A stretch of 64,000 nt of DNA from Trichinella spiralis (taxonomy: Eukaryota > Nematoda > Enoplea > Trichinellida > Trichinellidae): contig CM012954.1 in assembly GCA_000181795.3 (NCBI GenBank), forward strand, positions 6,800,228-6,864,227. Reading direction: 5' to 3'. Positions within the stretch are counted from its first letter, which is position 1. Every line of letters begins with the position of its first letter. Position numbers and translations under genes: made by a program. The notes under the pieces were generated by a model, which was not told where the DNA came from, searched no databases, and saw only the letters and a list, made by a program, of their open reading frames with translations. Below are positions 55,159 through 64,000 of the stretch, piece after piece.

Positions 55159-56287
55159 ATGCTGACCGTTATTCCTGTCCCAGCGTTGAGTGATAACTAT
55201 ATGTATGTTCTTACGGATGAAGAGCGTACAGCAGTAGCTGTTGTTGATCCTGTGGAACCCATGAAGGTTTGCTAATACATTTTTTTCCAACTCATGTTAC
55301 TATGTTAATTTAGATTCTTAATGTACTCAAAAAAAACAATCTTACTCTCACGCATGTTCTTGTTACCCATCATCACAGGTAATTCTTAAATTTTGTTAAC
55401 ATTAGTTAAAATTTTTGCAGAATAAAATGGAATGTTGTTTTCAATATTTTTAGTGATCATGCTGGTGGAAATGAAGAGTTATCAAATCTTCTGCATTCTG
55501 AAGGTTTGCCAAGAGTTATGTTTATTGGTGGAGACGATCGAATTCCTTGTTTAAATGAAAAAGTTGTTCACGGACAGGAACTCAAGGTATTTTGTCACAC
55601 CACAAGTAGACTGTTAAATTTACATATCCATAATTATTGGTGATATATAAATATAGATTGGTGAAATAAGCGTATTGTGCGTGCATACTCCTTGTCACAC
55701 TAGAGGACATATTTGTTATTACGTGACTGATAAAAAGAATGATAAGGTGGTTTTTACAGGTATGTAGAAGAAGCATAAAACAGTGTTGAGCGATTGTACA
55801 GTTTTTTAGGTGATACACTATTCATTGGTGGATGTGGAAGATTTTTCGAAGGCACTGGAAGAGATATGTATGAAGCACTTATAAATCGACTGGGTAATCT
55901 TCCAAACGATACGAAAGTTTATTGTGGCCATGAGTATACGTTGTCAAATTTGAAATTTGCCCTCACTGTGGAACCTGAAAACTCAGATTTAAAAAAATAC
56001 ATGGAAACTGTGCAGGCAATGTATTTTGAAGTTTTTTGAGTTGATAAATGTAAATGTAATTTTTTAGAAACAGTTGGATGAAGGTAAATTTACAGTTCCA
56101 TCATTAATTGGAAATGAGAAAAAATTTAATCCATTTATGCGTGTGATGTAAGTAGGCTTTTTTGTTTGGTACATCAGATATATTATTGCATTTCAGGGAG
56201 TCGTCATTGAAAAAGTATGCAAATGCTGATGATCCTATTGCTGTGATGAATTATGTTCGCGAAATGAAAAATAATTTTAGAGGATAA
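55159..56287 (+). CDS. HAGH: hydroxyacylglutathione hydrolase (glyoxalase II)
   Basis: Metallo-beta-lactamase-fold enzyme that hydrolyses S-D-lactoylglutathione to D-lactate and glutathione, the second step of methylglyoxal removal. Seven exons: 55159-55266, 55314-55378, 55454-55586, 55657-55759, 55810-56015, 56068-56147 and 56197-56287; 261 aa (human cytosolic form 260). Metal-binding motif THHHSDHAGGN, then [25 protein letters not shown] and [14 protein letters not shown], and C-terminal NPFMRV. No mitochondrial presequence is seen. Fit to family length requires that the fifth intron use a GC donor (CAG|gcaatg at 56016); GT alternatives nearby add or remove five residues. An acceptor-like ATTCAG lies 5 bases before the ATG. 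Poly(A) hexamers AATAAA at 56408 and 56460. Confidence 0.95.
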
Positions 56288-57218
56288 TATCATGCTTTTT
56301 TCAACAGAAAAAAATTTTGATATTTAAATATTATTTTAGATAATTTAAAATCCTTAATTCAGATATGTGATTTCATTGAAATTTTTGGTATTGGAAAAGT
56401 TTCTTTAAATAAAACAACTGTAAAACAGTTTTTTATTTTATGTATACATGTTTTTGGTAAATAAATTAGCTGGAAAAAATAGTTTTAATGACAGTTAGCA
56501 ATTCATTGACACCGATGATAATTTAAAAATTTTTTAGGAAGGAAATTTGAAGCATCATAAATTGTACATATGTTTTATCAATTAACATGGGCATAAAATT
56601 TCCGTTTTCTACTGTACTTTTATTAAAACTAGTTTGAAAATTTTCACAGTTAAGCAACTGAGAAAAAATTTTAAACGTAATGTTTGGTTTGGAAAATGTT
56701 ATGAAAATGAAATTAGCTATCAACATACAAACAACTAAGTTTCCAAAGATTGAATAAATTATTTAATATGAAAAAATAAAATAAAGTAATATAATGAATT
56801 ATGAAAATAAAATAATTTTTCTAATAAAACTTAAAATATGAAATGCAATATTTCATTGAACACGCATTCAAAATTATTGCAACGTGTCACATTTTTTATA
56901 CAAATTGTACATAATTTTCATTAATAGATACTGTATTTTGTTACGTGTATTGCTAAATAAAAAAAATTACGGCAAAACAAAAAGATTTTTAGGGTTTAAG
57001 CTATTTTTTCAATTAAAAAATATTTCGAATAAATTCATGAATTGATTTTTTCCATAAATGAGTTCAGTTTGAGTGCACTAAAATGTAATGCGTCAAACGA
57101 TTCTCAAGATTTTTCATTTGTACTTAAATGTTTACTGTAGTAGCTTGTTGGTCATTGTAGATCGTGAATGTGTAGCGGTCGAAGTCGCTGAAAATTTTGT
57201 TTTTTGTCTTTCAGGGTG
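56288..57218. other. intergenic region between glyoxalase II and makorin genes
   Basis: 930 bp, AT-rich, holding the glyoxalase II 3' UTR (AATAAA at 56408 and 56460) and the upstream region of makorin. No coding support. Confidence 0.55.
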
Positions 57219-57221
57219 ATG
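57213..57221 (+). promoter_or_regulatory. acceptor-like site abutting the makorin start codon
   Basis: A pyrimidine-rich run ending GTCTTTCAG is followed by GGTG-ATG style spacing: the AG lies only 4 bases before the start codon at 57219. It is either the end of a 5' UTR intron or a spliced-leader trans-splice site. Confidence 0.5.
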
Positions 57222-59321
57222 TCGGAGAGAGAAAACACGCCCACCAAACACGTATTGTGCCGTTATTATATGAACGGTTTCTGCCGCAATGGACAGCAAT
57301 GCACTTTTTCGCACAATCGAGCTGATCAACCTTCAATGGTTTGTCGGTATTTTGCTAGGGGAAATTGTACTTACGGCAGCAGATGCAGGTAATTATGGGT
57401 CTTCCATTGCAGTAAAAGAGCGTAAAATGAAATTTTTTAGAAGAAGAACATAAACTTTTCTGATATAACATAAATCTTTTTTTGCATCTTAAAGCTAAAT
57501 AATCTTATACTAACTATTATATGACGTTATTTAGCTTTGTCGTTTTCCTTTGCAAGATGATGTTTTTAATCAAGTTTTTATTCATGCAGCAATGCGACTG
57601 CGTTTAACATATAAGTTTTTGTGTAATTTTGTTGATTGAACGTTTTATGCTATTTTTGGCGCCTTAAAATAGTTTATTTTCAAATTTGTCTTCATTTGAC
57701 AACTTTTTCTTATAAAGCTATAGCGAATGTTTTGTAAGTGCAATATTTTATTGTTTTGATTTTGCGTCTGTAATTTTGTCATTTTTGTATGTTTTTTTGA
57801 TTTTAGGTTGGTATTGTATTTAATACATGCTAGTCTTTTAGTGTTTTTATTGCTTTTTGACGCTTTCTTAAATTACAGTTAAAAGTTATGATTTGCATTA
57901 TTTAGATACGATCACATCCGACCTTCTTGGACGTTAAGAAATCTAGATAATGTAGGTTTTCCTGTGGTTGATGAGACGACAGCAAAAGAGGATAGTGATA
58001 TTGAGGCTGCAACTATACAGTTGAGCTCTCTTCGTCTTGAAGCGCCCGCATTTGTCCCAACTTCCGGTGTCAGCAGTTCAGGTTTTTTCATCTTTTGAAT
58101 GTTCATTCTAAAAAATGTTCACTATATAAATCCATGATTTTTCAATTATTGTTAAAATTTGTTTGCAGATTTTGAAGAAAGCTAATTTGCATTTGTAATC
58201 CATTCAGTTAACCTAATTAAATTAACTTCTTTCAGATTTAGCATATTTCTTTGTTTATTTTACCTATGTACGATATTGTTTACATTTTAGACAGAACAAT
58301 TTCTTTCATATGTTAATGTTTAGCATCTTCACGTACGTACGCTGAAGTTGTTGGAAAAGATGAGACAACTGATAATGACAGTGTAAAAAAGCAAGTTTTA
58401 TGTGGATACAACGTGATGGGAACTTGTCCATTCGGCGAGAAATGCACATACGTTCACGGTGAGATGTGTGATCTCTGCCAACGAGCGATTCTAATTCCGG
58501 GTGATGAAACTTATAATTCCACACATCGCCAGGTAGAATTTATTATTTGGTATATTTTGTTTATCAAATTATATCTTCTTTTTCAATGAATAGGAATGCA
58601 TGGCCGAACACGAGAAACAAATGGAAGTGGCATTTACAATTGCTCGCAGTAGTGATAAGCAGTGTGGCATTTGCATGGAAACTGTGATGGAAAAGGCAGA
58701 TGAATCGAATCGGTCTTTTGGAATTTTGCCCAACTGCAAGCATTGTTTTTGTCTTCAGTGCATTCGCCAATGGCGTGGGACTAATGAGTTTGACTTGAAA
58801 AACACGCGGTATACGGTTTATTTAAGCGAAATATGTTTGTTCTCTTATTACTGTTCTTTCTTTATAATTGCATAATTTTTTGTAGCGCTTGCCCAGAATG
58901 TCGAGTGATATCCGATTTTGTAGTGCCATCGTCATTTTGGGTAGAAACAGCCGAAGAGCGAGCTTGTTTGATTGATTCTTACAAATCCTCATTGAAACAA
59001 CGTCGTTGCAAATACTACATACATGGACAACGCGAATGTCAGTTTGGGAATAAATGCTTCTACCGTCACGAAGATCCAGAAGGTCGTTTAATCGAAGGCG
59101 ACAGTCCTCGAACAATAAGAAGGCGTATGCGGAGGATGAATCGCAATCGACGCCGTCAGTCGAATCCCTTTCACCGAGATTTCCTCTACCTGGGTCGGTT
59201 TATGGAAGCAGCTATTGTAAACGAAGAGATAACGGGAGCATTGAATGACATTTTGGACGAATCAGGTGGCGAAGATTATTTTCCCAGCGATTCTGATGAC
59301 GATTATTACACCTGGTTTTGA
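57219..59321 (+). CDS. MKRN1: makorin RING E3 ubiquitin ligase
   Basis: RNA-binding E3 ligase. Five exons: 57219-57388, 57906-58081, 58324-58532, 58594-58808 and 58886-59321; 401 aa. The domain order is diagnostic: two N-terminal CCCH fingers (LCRYYMNGFCRNGQQCTFSH and [20 protein letters not shown]), a third (LCGYNVMGTCPFGEKCTYVH), the makorin Cys/His segment (MCDLCQ...THRQECMAEHEKQME), a C3HC4 RING (CGICMETVM...CKHCFCLQCIRQWR...ACPECR) and a fourth CCCH finger (CKYYIHGQRECQFGNKCFYRH read as C-x-C-x-C-H), followed by an Arg-rich and then acidic tail. The first intron is about 520 bp, longer than most here. Some shorter than vertebrate MKRN1 (482 aa). Confidence 0.96.
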
Positions 59322-59903
59322 GCAGTTTCATCACTTGACCATCGTACAATATACCGTTAATTTTAATTAATTCAGTGCAATTCTTATTGTTTTATTTTTA
59401 CTACAGTAAGGTTACATCAAGAGTGGTACACTTGCCAAGTTACAGCACGCTTTTTTGTTTGTGTAAGCTTCGCTTTCTCGTCAATTGAATTATCATTGTT
59501 GTTACTGCTTGACAAGTAGGCAGTTCAACATTTTGTTCTTCTTTACTCGAGAACGCGTACGCATCTTTTTTTCATTTTTATCATCGCCACATGTAGGTTT
59601 TTTCTTTTTATTCCGAACACTGTTGTTATTACTATTATTATTATTATTATTATTATTAGTTTTTCTATTTTAATGTTTTCCTTCGATTGGTTATGACGTA
59701 CTGCTGTAAGAAGTTGTTTTGTGATGACGGATTCGTGATGAAAAAGCAGCGTTAAATGATACAAAGCTTTTTTTTTTACAAAATTAACGTTCCTTAAATA
59801 TACAATACAGCAATTGTCAGAACATTATTATGTTTTGTGTATATGCAACAAATTACTTGTTATAAGAATTAAAAAAAGCATTTGCCTGAAACGGCTGTAA
59901 CAT
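59322..59903. other. convergent 3' region, makorin (+) and MED4 (-)
   Basis: 582 bp holding both 3' UTRs, with a (TTA)n tract at about 59632-59659. Short frames here are low-complexity. Confidence 0.6.
59632..59659. repeat. (TTA)n microsatellite
   Basis: About nine tandem TTA units in the makorin-MED4 3' spacer. Confidence 0.9.
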
Positions 59904-61230
59904 TTAACCGACACTGTCACTGGACGAACTGCTAGAGGAATCTGAGCTCATTGCCTCGACAACGTCGTCCACTACGACAACGCTTGATGAAGTCGGTGTT
60001 GCTGTTGCTGCTGCTGCTGCTGCGGTATCGCGTTTCACCAAAGGCGATCCGGTGGTGATGATGGGCGATGATTCTCGAATTGGCTGTCGGATGGAAGCTG
60101 TGCCACGCCCAGACAGCGATGATGGAATGTTTGGAGACGGTGGAACTGGTAGACGATTCTTAGGTGAAATAAGCTGCGACGCTGCAGGCCTAGGTGATGG
60201 CCAGCCGAGTTTCGGCGGTGCCATCATGTGTGCTACCGATTCTGTAGCAACAGATGAAACGAAACAAAACAAAATCCACTATTTTAATTAATTATTCCAC
60301 TCGTCTATTTTCTACCTGAACTGTGGAGACTGTCCACGCCAGATAAATGTGGCATTGTCGCGGCTCCGGTCCCAAACGGCGTTGCCGCCACAGCTGGAGA
60401 TACGTAATCCGCTGAACCCGTCACTCTGGCTAGCCAACCGGATCGCATTTCAATATCAAGTGGAAATGGCCTCTCTATGTCGCCTAGATTAAGTGCAAAA
60501 TGTACACTAAGCACTAATCATTCTGTTGTACTGTATTCTTATTAAGTTGACATCACAGCAGTGATGAAAACATTCAACAATGAAAATGTCACTGCTCACC
60601 AACTTGCCAATTCATTGGCGCAGAGACAGAGTAAGCTGCACTGATACGATGCGCGTAACGAATCACTTCTTCGGGGGAAACTTTTCGCAATTCCGACTGA
60701 GCAATGGATTTCAATTTCAAATTTGCTTGAAAAATAGCGTTTGTCTAGAAATAACCAAAAGCATTTATTAATAACAAAAACAGCATGCTAATTGCATGCA
60801 TATATGTACCAGAGTGGATTCAGATTCTATGAGACAGGTGCGTAAACGTTCAATGTATTCATCACGAACGGCAATTTCGCTTTCGAGAGCATCAATTAAA
60901 CGTTGGCGTTCGGTTTGCATTTTCGCTTAAACAATATTCACTTTTAAAACAATACAAAAACAACTGCCTTCAGGTACAAATTAGGGTTTAGCATTAAAAA
61001 TGGATATTGCCAAACTTCTCACCAACTTTCAGCAATTCCTCGAGGTGATCTTCTTTCACTTTAAACAACTCTATTAAGTCAGAAAGTTTGAAATCGTGAT
61101 GAAGTCGACTTTCTTTCGAAACGGTCAGGATTTCGCTAACTTGTCGACATATTAATTCCAAATCGTCAACTACATCTAACAATTGCCTTCTCACACTTTC
61201 ACAGTCATCTTCATTGGTTGAATAATTCAT
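59904..61230 (-). CDS. MED4: Mediator complex subunit 4
   Basis: Middle-module subunit of the RNA polymerase II Mediator. Five exons in transcript order: 61230-61023, 60925-60810, 60744-60600, 60483-60316 and 60241-59904; 324 aa (human 270). An N-terminal coiled coil (RQLLDVVDDLELICRQVSEI; ERQRLIDALESEIAVRDEYI) precedes the signature region: VIRYAHRISAAYSVSAPMNW, GDIERPFPLDIEMRSGWL, matching YAHRISASNAVCAPLTW and RPYPTDLEMRSGLLG of MED4. The C-terminal 100 residues are low-complexity: Pro/Ser-rich, then an Ala run encoded by a CTG/CAG tract (60001-60023) and a final Ser-rich run (SSSSSSSDSVG). Confidence 0.92.
60001..60023. repeat. (GCT/GCA)n trinucleotide tract in MED4 coding sequence
   Basis: Tandem CTG on the plus strand, read as GCA/GCC alanine codons on the minus-strand gene, giving a poly-Ala run near the C-terminus. 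Confidence 0.9.
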
Positions 61231-62208
61231 TTTAAAGTAATAAGAAAATTGACTTCAAACTGGCATATGCATACAGTACCAAACATATTCAAGTTCAAAT
61301 ACTTTTGTCTTTAAGTGCGGAAGAAATATTTTTTTGTTTTTATTATTGCTCAAAAGTATGCTTATGCAGATATTTATATCTTTAAAAACTTTTAATATAT
61401 TTTGTATTCTAATTAAACGCTAATAATGCGCTTGATTGCATGCCTGAGTTTGCATCAATCTTTGATTGGTTGATTCTGAGCGGTCGCAAACGCCCTCTGC
61501 TGTAGAAACGTCGCTCTGATGTTTGCCGCGCGGTTTGAACAAAGAAGTCGATTAAAATGAAGAATATGTGTAAAACATATATGTGTTAACATAATCCAAC
61601 ATTGATCTTTACCAGAATGCATGCGGTCATCTTTAAGTTCATAATAGAATAAGGTGCTTATTGAATATTGGCTTATGATAATGTATTGCTTTTTGTTCAG
61701 CTTAAATATTTCAAATTTATCACATTCAATAAAATAAATTTATTAATCAAATAAATTAAATCAAATCAAATTTGAATAAAATTCTCAATACACTGATAAT
61801 CATTCAGGCTATTCAAAGACAGATACTCGCTAAGACGGCGGTGTTTTTTCGAATCGTGCTACTCACAGATGAAAACTTTGATATGTTCGTGCCTTCCAAA
61901 AAGTTATTATCTGTTGTGTTTACTTTCTGTTGCTTTGAAAGGAAGTGTCAGACAGTTCATTTTTTCTAATTTCCATTATTTCTTCTTCTGGGTTGCCTAC
62001 TATTTTAAGTTAGAACTCTCGTTTGCACAAAATTTAGTTGACGTTTATAAAAATTTGTTAATAATTCAAATTAGCTTCTTTAATCACGCATTTATGAATA
62101 CTTTATTTACACAACTTGAATATTTTTAAACTACGGTAATATTTACATTTCACTTTGCCATTGTGCAACTTCTGCAATCGACTTTTATTAATTGTTTGTT
62201 TAATAATA
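61231..62208. promoter_or_regulatory. divergent intergenic region, MED4 (-) and VPS33A (+)
   Basis: 978 bp between start codons. The least AT-rich part (61435-61545) contains a CCAAT-type ATTGG near 61470 and GC-rich bases around 61530, and is the most promoter-like stretch. Open frames at 61772-62129 are AT-rich and unsupported. Confidence 0.5.
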
Positions 62209-64000
62209 ATGGATGCAAGTGCTGATTCTTCCTCCAGCAATGTTTCATTTTCCACAGTAAAGGAAGTCAGTCGAAAGTTACTGTTTAGTGCTCTTGACAA
62301 ATGGAGCGGTTCGAAGGTATACCACGTGCCACTGAATAACAGTTTATCCTTCATGACATGGTATTTTTAAGACACTAGTTTGGGATGTGGATTTGATGAA
62401 TCCTTTCAATTTAATTACCGGTTTCAAAGAATTGCAAGTATGAATCAGATTGAATAATTTTAGTAATACATTTTTTGGGGTTTTAGGATCATCAAGTTGT
62501 GCAAATGTTACTTTTAAGGTTGGGTTCAGTTGTATCTGACCCTAGTTCAAGGATTGTATTTTTGATGCATCCTAAAGTGCGCTACGCAGCAGTCGTAGCC
62601 GACATTGTGCACAGCACGTTAAAACAATTTGACAACCCGCGATTTCATTTGATTTTTGTACCTCAAAGGTCTGTCATCTGTGAATATGAATTGAAACGAT
62701 ACGATATTATTAAAAAATTATCCTCCATTGAACAACTGCCTATTTATTTTTATGCTTGGGATGATGATTTGATATCTATGGAAAATGAATGGTTTCCTGT
62801 GAGTTTTGATTTTGCTTTCTCAGTTTAGAGCCAACAATTAGCCACTGCTATATATGTTGATTGTTGATCATTGTGCAGAATTTCGTTTTGTTGAGCTGTC
62901 CATATTTTTATGTGATTTTAGCCTGATTTAGCACGCAACTGCCAGTGACGATTACAACATGATTTCAATGATATCTCGTGGGTTGATTCATTTGGAAGAA
63001 ATTTACGGTCCCATCAATAACATATATTGTAAAGGCAACATGGCGAAAGTAAGTGAGTTTGTCTGTTTGGAAAATATTTTCTTATCTTGTATTTGCAGGA
63101 TATTTACGATGCTTGGTCATTGCAACGGCAGACCGATAGTTGGCGTACATTGACAGCTTTCGATTCATACATTGATTCCATCATTATATTTGACCGGTCA
63201 ATTGATTATATCACACCGATGGTAACCCAGCTAACTTATGAGGGTTTAATTGATGAAATTTTTGGCATAAAATGTGGTAAGAAAATTATTGCTTGTTTTG
63301 AATTTGCTTTTTGTCTAAGTGAAACAAAATTGTTCGATCGTTTCAAGCGAGTGTGAAAATGCAGAAAATGGAATCGCTTGAAGATATTGAAGAAGCGAAC
63401 AAGTCGCACGATTCAGTGGGCATTTTGTCGACCAGCAGCGGCAGTCAGGATCGAATACAAATTTCATTGAATTCAAAACAGTGTTTGTATTCTGAATTGA
63501 GAGATTTGAACTTTCATGCAGTTGGTTCCACATTGAGCAAAAGTATCAAAGAAGTTTCACGTCAGCTTGATGCAAGTTCACTGTTTTGATTACTGTAATG
63601 TAATGACAACCAACAATGAATTGTGGTAATTTTGAACTTCAGCAAAGACATACGGCAAATTCGGTGAGAGAATACAAGGAATTTGTGAAAAAGCTTCCCA
63701 CACTGCAGGCCAGTCGTTCCGCGGCTGCTTTGCACACCAGTGTAGCCGAATTGATCAAAGAAGTAATTGCGAGCGATGAATTTTCAAACACTTTATCCTG
63801 CGAAAGAGGTATATTTGTACAATTTCAATTGAACATTACAAAAATGAATATGGTATATTTTCAAAGAATTTCTCAACTGTATCGATTCGAACAGTCTTTC
63901 AACTTTCATCGAACAATGCATAAACAAAAAGGAACCAATGTTGAAAGTGAACTTAATTTATTTTGGAATTTTTAACACTTATTTTTCAGGCTTTAATATG
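62209..64000 (+). CDS. VPS33A: VPS33A, SM-family subunit of HOPS/CORVET (5' part, truncated by window edge)
   Basis: Sec1/Munc18-type protein that binds SNAREs and drives endosome-lysosome fusion within HOPS/CORVET. Exons seen: 62209-62316, 62372-62437, 62487-62798, 62932-63048, 63099-63276, 63348-63571, 63643-63808 and 63990 onward; 394 codons to the edge. Family matches are [54 protein letters not shown] with [15 protein letters not shown] (a hallmark of VPS33A rather than VPS33B), [12 protein letters not shown] and [10 protein letters not shown]. Human VPS33A aligns without gap across the sixth intron only if its donor is GC (gcaagt at 63572). Two acceptors are AAG. The start has no nearby alternative ATG in frame. 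Confidence 0.93.

Noticed and set aside
61772-62129. Two overlapping plus-strand frames upstream of VPS33A.
   Set aside because: No motif, AT-driven composition, and in the MED4/VPS33A promoter region.

Overview
The window is eukaryotic nuclear DNA, roughly two-thirds A+T, with compact multi-exon genes. Most introns are 45-120 bp with GT...(T/C/A)AG ends. A nematode is the best fit. The supports are a PAN-ZP cuticlin-type membrane protein, very small introns, and acceptor-like AG sites a few bases upstream of several start codons, as expected for spliced-leader trans-splicing. Base composition and gene content would suit an early-branching, Trichinella-like lineage. That placement is inference; only 'small-genome animal, probably ecdysozoan' follows directly from the sequence. 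No rRNA, tRNA, CRISPR array, provirus-like element or other autonomous mobile element was recognised by eye.

Layout. Bases 1-6553 are gene-poor and open with a 24-bp minisatellite. A small secreted Cys-rich, possibly dermatopontin-like gene (+) lies at 6554-8474. After another 4.7 kb of non-coding DNA comes a follistatin-like 4/5 gene (+, 13217-16706; possible signal exon at 11016). From there to the right end the window is gene-dense: a KLHL2/3 (kelch) gene (-), a VDAC porin (+), a PAN-ZP transmembrane protein (-), microsomal triglyceride transfer protein (-), a DHRSX-like reductase (-), WDR4 (-), PCNA (+), an SH2D4-like adaptor (-), U1 snRNP C (-), THOC1 (+, intronless), a CUB plus catalytically dead trypsin-like protein (-), a USP4/11/15-type deubiquitinase (-), glyoxalase II (+), makorin (+), Mediator subunit 4 (-) and the 5' part of VPS33A (+), cut by the right edge.

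Exon models were built by hand from reading frame, splice phase and protein family. All models between KLHL and MED4 close with consistent phases, and several reach the family's usual length (VDAC 283 aa, glyoxalase II 261, PCNA 267, MTP 875, USP 895). No novel gene-cluster system was found. Most genes are unrelated housekeeping functions; WDR4-DHRSX-MTP are co-oriented with short gaps and could be an operon. The most notable signals are the CUB protein with all three protease triad positions replaced, three probable GC-AG introns, frequent AAG acceptors, an intronless THOC1 and paired octamer motifs in VDAC intron 1.
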